Shown here: piece after piece, positions 1-13,646 of the stretch | Layout: every line of letters starts with the position of its first letter | Position numbering within the stretch: the stretch's first letter is position 1 | Assembly (NCBI GenBank): GCA_016758965.1 | Contig: JAEPRB010000283.1 | Location: 1-47,634 of the forward strand | Direction: 5' to 3' | Length of the DNA: 47,634 nt | From: Circinella minor | Taxonomy: Eukaryota; Mucoromycota; Mucoromycetes; Mucorales; Lichtheimiaceae | Translations under genes and position numbers: made by a program | The notes under the pieces: model-generated | Database searches by the model: none | Told to the model about the DNA's origin: nothing | The model's input: only the letters and a program-made list of their open reading frames with translations

Positions 1-110
1 GGCCCGGGGACAATTTTTTCCCATTTGGATAGAATAACTCATAATAATAATTTAAACAAGCCCCGGGGCCCAGTGGGCCCCGGGGTATCCTAAGGGCGGC
101 TCAGCCGCCC
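1..110. repeat. GC-rich double-hairpin sequence
   Basis: Two GC-only stem-loops stand side by side in otherwise AT-rich DNA. The first is an 11-bp perfect stem at 61-71 pairing with 75-85 around a 3-nt loop (agt). The second is a 7-bp perfect stem at 94-100 pairing with 104-110 around a 3-nt loop (tca). Bases 1-9 (ggcccgggg) look like the cut-off half of a further hairpin of the same kind. The layout resembles the mobile double-hairpin elements known from fungal mitochondrial DNA (described in Allomyces); that link is inference. It lies about 115 bp upstream of the kinase start codon. Confidence 0.7.
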
Positions 111-224
111 CGTGGAAGGTAAAGATACTTTTTTTTTTTTTTTCTTTTCTTGATACGATCGTACAAAACCATTTGCCAACTTTGGGTTTTCTTTTACGTT
201 TATATCAAGAAAGATAAAAAAAAA

Positions 225-2050
<1,826 letters not shown>

Positions 2051-2516
2051 ATAATATTTTATAACTGGTCTTTTTTACTTTTCGGGTCGGAAAGAAGAAC
2101 TTTAACAAATCATAGACCCTATATTATCAAATACCGATCGTCCGAAAGTCGATTATCTTATCTAAAGAGAAAAAAAAACATTTTTTTTTTTGTGTCCAAA
2201 AAGCCGCGAATCTGGTTACCAGTTTTTAGGATATAAAAAGCATTAGACTGTTTATCCCGTTTCAAAATTTTTCTTTTTATTTTTTTTTTTTTTTTATTTT
2301 TATTTTTGCATTTTTTTTTTTACACAAACATCCCTCTTTCTTTTCCGCATATATAGAATTTCTTTTTTTTTTTTTTATTGTTTCTTTTTTTTTATTTTTA
2401 TTAGTTATTTTTCTTTTTTTTTTACTATACTTTATTTATTTTAATATCATTTGGATACCCTCTAATATCAATCATCACTCATTTCATTACTATCATTCTT
2501 TTATCTGTTTCATAAA
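2051..2516. other. Intergenic spacer, T-rich promoter region
   Basis: Kinase 3' end followed by the presumed promoter of the transporter gene. The distal part is dominated by T runs of 9-17 nt, a pattern also seen upstream of other genes here. No ORF or RNA gene is recognisable. Confidence 0.6.
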
Positions 2517-4517
2517 ATGGGGTTTTTAAAAAAATCTGCTAATACTACAACGACAAGTCCTAATCAACCTGTCAAATCTCATGAGATTAATTTCACAAAA
2601 TATATGTTTTGGTGTGCCGCTGTCGTTTCTATCAGTGGTTTCGTTACTGGTTGGCATATTGGTAACGTATCAAAATGATTAAGAATAAATAAATAAAAAA
2701 ATTGTATAGCATTCATTATATTTATGATACTTTTTTATGGTTTTTCTTTTCCATAACCAGGTGCGCCAAACATGCCTCAGTATGTGATTTCTCGATGTAT
2801 CTATGGTACAGAAAGTGAATCTCCTTTACCAGTCTGTCTTCCTATGTCGGATGTCACATGGGTATGATATTGTTTTATATTACTATTATTTTTATAGTAA
2901 AAACTCTTTCTAAAACCATTTGCTGATATACTTTATACAAAAACAAAAAGGGACATACTGTTGGAGCATTTCCATTAGGTGCACTTGTAGGTGGTCTAGC
3001 CACTAACTACTTAAACAGTCTCTTTAGTCGACGAGTCAATCTTATTATTGCTGCTTCTTGGAATATTCTCGGTTCACTTCTTAGTGCTGTCTCTGTTTCT
3101 GTCGAAATGGTAAGAAAGTCATCTGAAAAGGAGAGAGAACCCATCGTGAAAATACAAAACAAAAAAAAACAAAACGCTAAAAATGCAACACGATCTAAAT
3201 AGTATGCTGTTGGTCGTGCTTTTGTCGGTATTGCTTCTGGTATTGCTGGTGCATCTGCTGCTATCTACGTTGCTGAAATTTCAACCAACCGTTGTCGTGG
3301 TGCTTTTGGTTCTTTCTTTGGCATTTTTTTGAATATTGCTATTTTAATTGCTCAATTAATTGCTCGTTACATGAGCTTTTCCTATGTCTGGCGTTTCATT
3401 TGGGCTATCCCTGCCATTATCTCTGTCGTTCAAATTGGATTGATCTTTACTGTTGTCGAAACTCCACGTCGTTTATGTGCTGTCAAACAACATGACGAGG
3501 CACGAGAATCACTATTGAAATTACGTAACCATGGTGATATTGAGGAAGAATTTGAAGCTATTGTTGAGTCACGCCGTCAAGAAGAAAACATTAAATTGGT
3601 TTCTATTTGGGACATTATTCGCTGTCAAAGTCGTCGTTTGACATGGAACGCATTTATTGTAGTTGTCGTTCAAATGTATAATCAAGTAGGTGGTATTGGT
3701 CCCATGTCTGTATATAGTGTTGGCTTCTTGGCCAAGGTCTTTGGTGGCAATACTGAATTGGCTACCAATGTCGTATTGGCACAAGCCGGTGCAAATATCA
3801 TTGCTACCTTTATTGCTGTTGTATTGATCGGCTGGATCGGTCGAAAAGGTTGTATGTTACTTTCACTGTTGGGTATGACAACTGGTGCCGTATTTATTGT
3901 TATTGGTGCGGTACTAGATGAGCCTGAACGATTGGGTCCATTGGTTATTACTGGAGGTAAAAAAACTTATTATTATTATTATTATTATTATGAATGAATC
4001 AATGTTTTGATAGTGGGATATTTATGACTTGGAAAACAATTAATAACTTCTTTACAATTTCAATTATTATTACCGTTAGCCATTTTGTTCAGTTTCACTT
4101 ACTGTCTGGGTTGTGCTATTGTACCATGGCTTATTGCTCCCGAATTACTCCCATTACAAGCTCTTCCTGCTGGTGCAGCGATGGGCACAGCGTCAAATTG
4201 GTTGTTCAACTATTTGATTAATACCCTCTGGCCCTTGATTGATAATGATCTTGGCAACTATAGTTTTGTATTGTTCGCTGGTATCAACTTTGGTGGCTTC
4301 GTTTTCTTATTAATGTAAGTTATTGAACAATATCAATATGTTTTTAAAATTATGATTTTTATGCTAATTTAATATAAATGGCATTTTTGATAGTTTCATG
4401 CCTGAGACAACAGGTAAGGATATTGATCGACATGATTCTATTGCTGAAGAAAAAGAAGATGATGAAGCAACACCTGTTGGATCTATTCAACTAGTGAATG
4501 AAAAAACCGATTTATAA
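2517..4517 (+). CDS. MFS transporter, sugar porter-like
   Basis: Twelve-helix major facilitator of the sugar porter family, probably moving a hexose or related solute across the plasma membrane; the substrate cannot be read from sequence. Exons 2517-2661, 2761-2861, 2951-3109, 3203-3956, 4080-4314 and 4394-4517 give 505 aa, the usual family length. Family signatures in order: SRRVNLI after helix 2, GRAFVGIASGIAG, the central ETPRRL (compare PESPRWL), GWIGRKG before helix 9, PELLPLQALPAGAA and the terminal PETTGKDID (compare PETKG). The helix-7 motif, usually QQxxGIN, is changed to QVGGIGPMSVYS, so substrate specificity may differ from hexose carriers. N- and C-terminal tails are short and hydrophilic. 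The start ATG at 2517 follows a T-rich leader and is the first in frame. Confidence 0.9.
3968..3991 (+). repeat. (TTA)n microsatellite in an intron
   Basis: Eight TTA/TAT units just after the donor of the fourth transporter intron (intron 3957-4079). Confidence 0.85.
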
Positions 4518-5032
4518 ATCTATTTTTTTTTTCCTTGGAATTTTTGTAACAAAATAACGTATATATATATATATATATACTATGTATTTCACCTTTTTTT
4601 TTCTATTTGCTTTGTTTTTTATTGTAACATTGCATAGTTCTTTTCATTTATGTATATTATCATCTGTACCATATACTAAATTCATTTAATAACTACAAAT
4701 AAAAATAATGAAAAGCATTGACTAAAAATATTATGTAAACTGTATTCAATGATGGCTTATTGAGAAATTAAATATTAGCAGTTGAGTGTTCATGCATATC
4801 ATACTGCAATAAAATACGATTAAAAAGAAAAGATGAAGTTACAGACTCTTCTACTTTTTTAAATAATCAAATCATACCATCAGCGGATGGTTTCTCCGAG
4901 TATTTTTATTTTATTATTATTATTCGGAGTCTGGCTGCATGATCAACCATTTTTTTAATGAGTTAGCTGCCAGCAACAACAAACAAATACTGGGAGATTT
5001 ATCAAAAAATAAAGTATTCTTTTTATCCAAAC

Positions 5033-5069
<37 letters not shown>

Positions 5070-5362
5070 TGACTTAAAAAAAGTGAACCCTTTTTTTTTT
5101 GACAGCCAACAGTTGACGAGAGTATACCAAATCTGATTTATATGAAAAAAGAAAAGAAAGTAAAAGATATATCACGCGACAATACACAGTTTTGAAACAA
5201 GGCGAGCAAGTCTCTTTTTTTTTGTAACTCCGAGTCTAGAATTGAATTGCATAGAAGTTGACATGGGCTATTTGTTGGAGGGTTTCTCAGTTTTTTTTTG
5301 TCTTTCTTTTTCTTTTTTCACTCTTGTTTTCCCTTTTTCCCACACAACAACATAAATTTTTT
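4518..5362. other. Intergenic spacer with 30-nt poly-A
   Basis: Holds the 3' end of the transporter gene, a (TA)10 run near 4559-4578, an uninterrupted run of 30 A at 5035-5064, and the T/C-rich leader of the next gene (about 5285-5345). No credible gene is seen. Confidence 0.6.
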
Positions 5363-6556
5363 ATGTCTACATTTACGCCAAATAGGTTTCAAGCCCTTTT
5401 GGGGGAAGAACCTTCTGAAGTTGACAAGCTTGGAAACACAAAACCTTTAGATAAGAAGGATGATCAACAAACTGGTCGTAGCAAACGTGTTGACACGCGA
5501 AAATTGCACACTCGTGTAGCTGGTAAAATAAAATAGAAAAATAATTTTATTATTATTTGTTATTTTTTCTATTGCTAACTTTGAAATGAATGATGATTGA
5601 ATTATATAGTATCACCACCATCTCGAAGAGGTCGTGACCGTGGAGCAACAGGTGCTGATTCATCATTTGAAAGCAACACTACAACTAATGATGCTACACC
5701 TTCTTCTGGTGGTAAACGTCCTCCGCGTGGACGTCAGTTTGATCGTCATAGTGGTACCGGCATTGTGTAAGGAATATTTTTTTTTTATCTCTCTTTATTA
5801 AACATACAAAAAAAAAAAATGGAAAAAGAAAAGAAAAACAAGTTGCTAACATAATTATTCTAAATAATATCAGTGACAATGAAAAGAAAATTAATCAAGG
5901 ATGGGGTAACCCAGAAACTTCCCAATGGGATGCGTATGTTACATTTTTTTTTTCATAATAATAATATTAAATAATTACTATACAACTTTTGTTACAAAAA
6001 AAAAAAAAAAAAAAAAAAAAAGGAAAATTAACCCATGCTGTGATGGGTGTGTGAGGCATATATACTTAAATATATATATATATAATTTTTTAGTGCGCAT
6101 GATACATTGTCTCCCGACGACCCAGCAGCCGAAGGTCAAGCTGGATCGGGCACGGCCACACCTGCGGAGCCTGAGACTAAGACCCTGGAAGAATACCAGT
6201 CAAATCAAGCTGCCAAACGTGATGGTCGATTCAGTCTTCCTGAAGCACGTCAAGCCAATGAAGGTGTAGATGATGCCGAATGGAAAAACGCCATTCCACT
6301 TAATAAGGAAGATGATGTTTATTTTGGTGGTAAAGAAGTCACACAAAAACAGAAAACTAAGAACAAAAAGGAAAAAGTTTACATTGACATTGAACACCCA
6401 CCTCATCGACCTGAACGTGGAGGTCGTGGTGGTGGACGAGGTGGCAGAGGTCGTGGTGGACGAGGAGGAAGAGGTGGAAGAGGTGGAAGAGGAAGAGGTT
6501 TAAATATGAATGTCAACCTTTCAGATGCAAGTGCATTCCCCACTTTAGGAGCATAA
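5363..6556 (+). CDS. Stm1/HABP4-type RGG RNA-binding protein
   Basis: Member of the Stm1 / HABP4 / SERBP1 family, which bind ribosomes and mRNA and help keep inactive 80S ribosomes intact. Exons 5363-5522, 5610-5766, 5874-5933 and 6094-6556 give 279 aa. Visible: N-terminal STFTPNRFQALLGEE typical of Stm1-like proteins; the family core HSGTGIVDNEKKINQGWG (residues about 98-115) matching the SGTGR...WG box; TLEEYQSNQAAKR; and a C-terminal RGG array of roughly 30 residues followed by SDASAFPTLGA, the conserved terminal motif. The stretch at about 6107-6190 is more GC-rich than its surroundings. The ATG at 5363 is supported by the family-like N-terminus. The third intron ends after a 26-nt A tract (5996-6021) and a TA run. 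Confidence 0.88.
5996..6021 (+). repeat. 26-nt poly-A tract in an intron
   Basis: Uninterrupted run of 26 A on the coding strand inside the third intron (5934-6093) of the Stm1-like gene. Confidence 0.9.
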
Positions 6557-7156
6557 AAAAAAATTTTTTCTCACATCCATAACAACAGCGACTTGCCCCC
6601 TTTCTTAAAAAAAAAGCCATCCCCCATTTTTTTTTCTTGTTATTATATTTTTCTTATTTCCCCAACGATTAAAACAAAAGAAAAAAAAAGAAGATATTTT
6701 GATTTTATATATATTTTATTTCAAAAATTTTTTGTTTTTTTATTATATATATAAATGTGGGATTATAGAAAGTAGAAAAAAGTTCCTAAAAATTCTTTTT
6801 TTATAAAAAAAAAAACAAAAGTCAGTATAAAAAAGTTCAAGTTGATTAAAAAACATGAAAGAAATAAAAAAGAAAAATAACGTTTTTTTTTTTCGATCAG
6901 GTGTCAAGTAGAATCATTATATATCATGTGAAGAAATTCAAAAGAATTTACATCATTTCGAACTAAAAACGCTTTATCTTTAAAGAAATATAATAGAAAC
7001 TTACCCATACAAAAAGTATATAAAAGAAAACAAATCCAAGTTGTAAAGTAAAAAAAAACACCAGAAAAATGATTATTTATAGTAAAAAAGAAACAAGAAA
7101 ATTTTTTTCTGACTATAAAAAACAAGTAGTTTCTGGTAACGGAGGTCCAATTTATT
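6557..7156. other. Convergent 3' region
   Basis: Tail-to-tail spacer between the RGG-protein gene (+) and the four-TM gene (-). Very AT-rich with alternating A and T runs, consistent with two 3' UTRs. The open frames in it are AT-driven and not supported as genes. Confidence 0.6.
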
Positions 7157-8104
7157 TTATTTCTTTTCATTGGGTACGAATTCTTTACCAGCGACAAAGA
7201 TAGTTTCCTTCTTGACATCATTATATGCTGGAGGAGATGCGACTGGATATCCGACAACAATAGCTTCTTGTTGAACAGATGATCCTTCTTGATCTTGTTC
7301 TTGTTTAATTTGAAGCATGTAAGAATGGATAGCAAATGCAAAATGAAGCTAAAAAAAAAAAAGATAAAAAAGGAAGATAAATTAATAACATTATATTTTT
7401 AGTTTAATTATTACTTTATACATTAATAAGTAACGCCATCAATCAAGAATCACCATGGCAAAAAGGAAAAAAAAAATATTTAGTACTTTACCTTAAGAAG
7501 AAGGTTAATAGCCATAGCAATTGTAATCACCCAAGCAGAACCAATATATGCACTTTCACAAGTTTCCATGTCGATAGGTTCATCTTTAGGTGCTTCATGA
7601 ACAATTTGTTCACAAACTTCGCTATGCATACTAAAGAATAAAAAGGCACTGGCTACTGAGAACACCATATGGAGTGCTAAATCTACCCAATAAAAAGCCG
7701 AGAATAGACGGAGGTGCTTGGCATTGTGCTGCGAAAAAATAGTTATAAATAATATTTAGTATGTTATATATAATATACTTGTTCGGTTTGATGTTCTACA
7801 AAATAATAATAATAATAATACACTTCTATACCTTGATAACACCAATAGCGCCGGCAAGACAAGCCAAACCGGAAAGATAAGAATACATTGTTAAACCAAA
7901 GACAGTACCACTGTCTCCATCCTCAAATTCGTCACTCATAGCGGTCAAAATGAGTGCTCCATATAAATGGGTTATAGTCCCAAGAACGGCCAAAAACAAC
8001 GTTGCCGTTCTAATATAAATAAATAAGTATATATTAATATATGTGTATATAAACCTTATCGATTGAATGAATTACCTTAGATTAATGCAAAAACAACATT
8101 TCAT
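7157..8104 (-). CDS. Four-TM membrane protein, MARVEL/tetraspan-like
   Basis: Small integral membrane protein of unknown function. On the minus strand the exons are 8104-8076, 8009-7832, 7728-7492 and 7348-7157, giving 211 aa. It opens with MKCCFCINLRT, a Cys cluster suited to palmitoylation, next to TM1 (about 10-31). TM2 lies at about 48-68 (VFGLTMYSYLSGLACLAG), TM3 at about 78-100, and TM4 at about 126-155. A Cys-containing loop sits between TM3 and TM4. The cytosolic tail holds SPPAYNDV, a PPxY-type motif that could recruit a Rsp5/Nedd4 ubiquitin ligase. Topology is seen; the MARVEL/tetraspan label is only a likeness. The start ATG at 8104 begins a 29-nt first exon; the short exon is supported by frame and by the conserved-looking Cys motif. 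Confidence 0.8.
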
Positions 8105-8387
8105 GGTTAATCAATAAAAAAGTATAGAAAAAAATAAGAAGTGAAAAGGAAAGGGAAGGATTGATATGCACTTTTTTTTTAGTTTGCTCCGACCTAAATT
8201 TAGGTCGTAAACACTTGGCACCACTAAAACCCAATGATAAAAGAACCAGACCCAAAAAAATGTTTTATTCTATCCACCTAATGATAAATGGTAGCTCTTA
8301 CATTTATATTTATGTTCATCGATTGCGTTGGTAATACTATTTTCTAGACCGTAGAAAATGAAAACCATTAACATATTCAACACCTCT

Positions 8388-8421
<34 letters not shown>

Positions 8422-9008
8422 ATATTTATCAAAGATTTCTAATGTTTTCTGATACTTTTATTACATCCATTAATGAAACTTTATATATTTTACCGGGTTT
8501 TGAAACACAAATCACCTTTTTTCAATGACAGAGATATCCAGCACATGGCCAGTGTCCAAGGATATCAAGAGATTTAGGAGGTGGTTTAATATAAATTTCG
8601 GGAGCTCAAGTACTATTCTATTATTCTCGTGCAACCAATTATAAAACTCGTTATATGCCATATTGTATCAAATGTAGAAGGTTGTTTTCATTTGTAATAG
8701 TAGAATCACATCTCCCTATCAGTGATAACTAAATAATGATATACTATTTTTATTATTAATGGTAATACTAAAAAGATAAACAAGGCATATTTCTATAACC
8801 AAATCATCTAATATTTAATGACATCATGACCGATGCTTCTCACCAAGTTATAAACACAATATCCTTATGAGAAGCAGTGTTTGGCTAGTTTCCATATCAG
8901 GGTTATTTACAATAATATTCCAAAGTTGACATGTAAACCAGTTGTAATTACTCGTGTGAATATAATAGTCCATCGACGATTATTGATCATCAGATATAAC
9001 AAACAAAC

Positions 9009-9230
9009 ATGTCTCAAGGACCCCCATTATATTATAAACGTTTTACTGTATCTTGTATTAAATCTGTAGGGCCAGGACCATTCAAAGCAGTGATGCCATT
9101 TTGCATAACATTTTTTTTCTATATCGTCACATGTTTTTTAATAAACTGGAGGCTAATAAATGAAATAAACTTTTCACTTATCTTATTTTTGTTAGTTGAT
9201 GTTATTATACATTGCCTATATTTTACTTGA
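9009..9230 (+). CDS. Small uncertain ORF with a hydrophobic segment
   Basis: A 73-codon ATG ORF in otherwise gene-free DNA. It begins MSQGPPLYYKRF and has a hydrophobic stretch after GPGPFKAVMPF, so a single- or double-pass membrane peptide is conceivable. The P...KxxxPF spacing faintly recalls mitochondrial ATP synthase subunit j, but the resemblance is too weak to name it. The second half is AT-rich and looks like run-on sequence. It may be a remnant or chance. Confidence 0.2.
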   Translation: MSQGPPLYYKRFTVSCIKSVGPGPFKAVMPFCITFFFYIVTCFLINWRLINEINFSLILFLLVDVIIHCLYFT

Positions 9231-9855
9231 TAAATTACTGCTCAAAATAGTTATAGTATCACAACCAGTAATAGCATTACATATATTACAAGTGGTTGCT
9301 AGGCAACCAAAAATAAAATACAAAATAAAATTATTTGAGATTTGAAAAAGTTACCATTTTGTAGAAGCCACCCATTCTGTTAACACTATCAAATAAAAAA
9401 AAACAACAAAACTACCAAACCAGCGCCATTATTATGATAACGAGAAAATCATCATGAAGGAGTTTGAGCTAATAACCCATTTGTGGTTATATATCTGTAA
9501 TTATATATCAGCTTCGGCTTTATCTAGGGAGTAGAACGTGTGTTTATCGAAATATTACTTCAACACAACTTAGATAACATTTTATGGTTACTGATCATAA
9601 AAAAAAAAAATCTGGTTGTTAACTTACCAACAATGAAGTTTACCTAAAACCCATAATCTGTGAAACGTAACACAACGAAAAAAGGTTTAAAATTGTTCGC
9701 GACTTTAAGCTGTAACATGGTTTGCTTTTTATTTTTTCATCTTTTACATACAAATGCAAATCCCTTTTCAAATACCTTATTTTTTGACCTTTTGTGCCAA
9801 AAAGTAATGCCGGTGAGAACAAAAGATTTAACCCGGAAATGATTCAACCGAATCC

Positions 9856-9905
9856 CGGGCGTCCCGAAATTTACTACCTGGGTGGTGGCTGCCTATAAAC
9901 CACCC
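9856..9905. repeat. Two short GC hairpins upstream of the lipase gene
   Basis: A 4-bp stem with 3-nt loop (cggg-cgt-cccg, 9856-9866) is followed by a 7-bp stem gggtggt/accaccc (9880-9886 with 9899-9905, 12-nt loop). A local GC island in AT-rich DNA about 125 bp before the start codon; it may be a regulatory structure or a worn copy of a double-hairpin element. Confidence 0.4.
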
Positions 9906-10029
9906 TGTTTTTTTTTATTTTAATCTTCCATGATCATTGCATAGTTAGAGAAATTTCTTTTCTTCCTATATATATATATATTTTTACATTCATTCCTTTT
10001 CTTTCCTTTATGACCTATATAACTGACCA

Positions 10030-13000
10030 ATGAGTGTTTGTAGTGACTCGACTCAAGTCGCGTCTTTTCTTACAATTGAAAGTAATTACCATTTAATACA
10101 TAAAAAGAAACCACCTGCTCGCGCACAAGCGTGGGTTCACGCAAGGACTTTATCTGTTCCCGACATTCATCAAATTAAAAAGGAATGGCACCTTTATCAA
10201 AGTCATCAACATGATCTTCCTGTTGGTAAACTTCAGGTAGCTCTTTTTCTCTTTTTTTTTAATTTTTCTTTACAAAAAATTAAAAAAAAAAGTCAATTTT
10301 ATAGGTGGATTTACTTAATATACGTACAGATATACCTTATAAACGACCCATTATGAGAGTTAAGATGGGTTCAGCTCAATACTTTTCATCACGTTCATCA
10401 CAATCAACAGGAGATTGGAATGAAGGATTTGTATTTGTTGTATCTTATCACGCACAACTCTTTGATACCATTGATGTAAGTTAGCTATTACTACAACAAC
10501 TGGCTATTAACGTCATTTTATTCGTTGCTATAGAGAATTGTTAGTAATATATAACGATATATAAAAATAGCTTGACTTGTATGAAAAACCACGTAAATAT
10601 TGGCCATCAAAAGCGAACCACGTTGGAAAATCTAAACTTAAACTATCCAATCTTAAAGGAAAAGATGATATCTTTGTAACGTAAGGCACGAATTACATTA
10701 CATCATAGATGCATGTTTCTTACCAATTCTTATTATTTCATTTGTAGATTTTTACCTATTTATGAATATCGTACAAGTCGAACTTTACCCGAAGATGTCA
10801 GGCATACAATTGTTAATACCCACTTCGCATCTCTTGCAGAAGCTTCTGGTCGATTGAGCAGTAAAAAGCTCATTGGTTCAGTTCAAATCCGCATTCGTTA
10901 TCACTATCAACTACCTTCAGACATCCAAGCTCCTCTCCTTACCACTACCACTACTAATTCTCCTGATGATAATGACTTTGACATCACTACAAGCAAAAAC
11001 AACAACAACAACAACAATAATAATAATAATAATAGCGCTACTTCTAATCCCCGTCATTATACATACAACAATGCGGATAATCCTGACGATAGTTCATTAT
11101 TTAATCAAACTGGAATGCTTCCTGCACCACCTATGCGACGTGTCAGTTATCGCCCTGATATTGATTTTCCAATCACATCTGATAAATGCAAAAATGATTC
11201 ATCTTTATCAATATCCTCAATCCGTCGTAAGCCTAGTGCCAAATCCAATCGGACATTGACTACACCAACTGAAATAGAAGAAGCTAGACAACCATCCATA
11301 ACTACACAACTTACATCACAGCATGGTCGAGGAGAACTTGCACGTGATGAAAATATTGTCGATGTAATTTTTCATAAAAAACTGGCTGCAGTTATGAATA
11401 CCCATGTTCCTGGTTCTAAACCAAGCTTAACTGTATCCAAACGGCCAAGAAATCGACGTATAGAACCGACTCAGTCATCGACAGTACCGTCAACGTCAAC
11501 CTCATTACCACCTGAGCAACAATGCCAGCAACGCCAGCAAAAAGGGGAGGGACAATTTAGTAAAAAAAAGAAACGCAATCCATACATTGTATGGTTAGAA
11601 AACATCTTTACTCCAATAATACCGAAATCATCACGTGGTCAGCGCTATGGTTTTCAACAAACTGATACAGAAGATCATACAAAAGCAACTTCAGAAGATC
11701 ACGTGGAAGCAGATAAAAGACCCCAAGAATCTTTAGAAAAACAAGGACAGGATAAATATGAACAACTCCAGCAACAACATAGAGGGAAAAAGAAGCTTAA
11801 GAGACGAAAAAAGCAACGTCGGCGAGATCGTATTAAAGAAGGGGCGAGTCGAAAAGCAAGACATATTATTGATAGTGTCAATTTTGGTGACAAGAATTTT
11901 GCCTCTCAATGGATGCGTGATTCTTTTGATGATGTTGCTATTGCTCATCCAGCATTCGATCGATTAATTAGTTTGGTTGTCAGTAGTCAAACACGTGCTT
12001 TGGTTCGATCGATTATGAAACTTGCTAATGCTTTTGTAAGTAGTAGTATTCATTTTCATATCAGGAATAGATATTTATTTATTATATGATTTTTCAGGGC
12101 CAAGGATTTAAAGTAACAAGTTTTCGTTTATTAAAAGCCATGATTATTTTGGAACGTTATTATAAATCATTACCAAGGTATTTAAAAGGAATGAAGGGAA
12201 TGGAAAAGTAAAAAGACTTTTTTTTATGCTGACTTGAATATTAGACCACCGCCCAGTCGAGACATTAATGATCGTACATTAATGGATGAAGCATGTCATT
12301 ATTTTGATTACGCATTAATGGCATATGGTTGGCGAGGCCTTCGTTACTTAGGATCGTACGGACAATATATACGCGAAGCACGTCATCCACGTTCCAATAG
12401 ACTGGCTATTATTCGATTTTTAAACTTACATCCAGAAGATCTTCTAGGTTATGAATATGGATTACGAAAAGGTGCTGTATTTCAACCTAGTTATTATGTT
12501 GCCATTGATCGGTCTAGAAAAGCTATTGTATTAAGTATCCGTGGTACCTGGGTAAGTAATACAACCACGATAATAATAATAAAAAGGTACCATTTGGAAA
12601 TTTGACGATTTTTAGAATACTAACCATTGATTTCTTTTTTTCTAAAAAAAATAGAGTCTTTATGATGCAATTACTGATCTTGTTTGCGAATACAAACCAT
12701 TCAAAGGCGGTCTTGTTCATGCTGGTATGCTTGCCTCAGCTCAATGGTTCTATACCAATATTATTCCGCAAATATTCCGTTATATCCATCATCATAGCGA
12801 TGAACTCTCATCATTCATTATTACGGGTCATTCATTAGGTGGGGGAGCGGCTAGTTTATTAACTATGCTAGTATCTGAACAACTGGATGTTCTTCGTCGT
12901 CTTTCAAATAACCCTTCTTTTCGATTACACTGTTACAGCTATGCTCCCGTGGCATTGAGTTCTCATGAATTGAATCATATGTATGATGACTATATTCATA

Positions 13001-13646
13001 GCTTTATTTGTCAAGATGATATTGTCGGCCGGTTATCATATGGTACGGCCATGGAACTTAAGGAGTTGGTCATGAATACCATTGATGCCTATGAAACACT
13101 GGGTGGTTGGCATAAAGTGATGACAGATCCTGCTACACGTAAAATTTGTTTTAAGATTCTAACACAATGTCGTGATAAGATGGTGAAGAGTGTTGATCAG
13201 CTATATCCTTTGGTGAGCAAATTTGGTTCTATTTCTGTCTTTAAAAAAATATGGTATATATAAAGTTAGGAATTGGCTAAACATAAAATAATAACAATGA
13301 TACAATACTATTTTAGCTATACATTCCTGGAAATATTATATATATTCGTCGAACACGTGAACATCGAGTGTTTAATTCAACTACAGCAAGTCCATCACGT
13401 ACATCCACCATGGTATCCTGGAGAAAAATTAGTCGTCGTCGTCGATTGGGTAAAAAAGCAAAATCCAAGGCCAAAGAAGTCTCTCAAAAGATCCCTGGTG
13501 CTACCAGACCCAAATTTACAGCTCATGTCGGTTACCATTCGATATCGAACGAAATGTTTATCACAAAATCTTGCATAGAAGATCATATGCTTGGAAGTTA
13601 TCAAACAGCATTTTACCAACTTCGAGCAACTTATGCTCAACCATAG
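10030..13646 (+). CDS. C2-domain class 3 lipase, diacylglycerol lipase-like
   Basis: Serine lipase of the class 3 alpha/beta-hydrolase family, patterned on sn-1 diacylglycerol lipases. Exons 10030-10236, 10305-10475, 10571-10680, 10748-12035, 12098-12177, 12245-12551, 12655-13212 and 13317-13646 give 1016 aa. Residues about 62-215 form a C2-like beta domain (DLPVGKLQVDLLNIR... to ...GSVQIRIRYHYQ), suggesting membrane docking. A long disordered region follows, with a poly-Asn run near 247-259 and a strongly basic cluster near 510-525. The lipase domain covers about 620-1000: GTW oxyanion region, nucleophile S781 in TGHSLGGGAA, the likely acid within QDDIV (D842/D843) and H997 in EDHMLGSY. No transmembrane helix is seen, unlike animal DAGLs, which have four. 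Substrate is inferred from family only. Confidence 0.88.

Larger units (their letters stand above)
8105..10029. other. 1.9 kb intergenic spacer
   Basis: Between the divergent four-TM and lipase genes. Contains an 18-nt perfect palindrome at 8190-8207 (cgacctaaatttaggtcg), a 28-nt T run at 8389-8416, a small ORF at 9009-9230 of uncertain status, and two short GC hairpins at 9856-9905. No tRNA or other RNA gene is recognised. Confidence 0.55.

Noticed and set aside
6904..7341. 145-codon frame on the minus strand
   Set aside because: Its first part overlaps the last exon of the four-TM gene in a different frame, and the rest is AT-rich 3' sequence.
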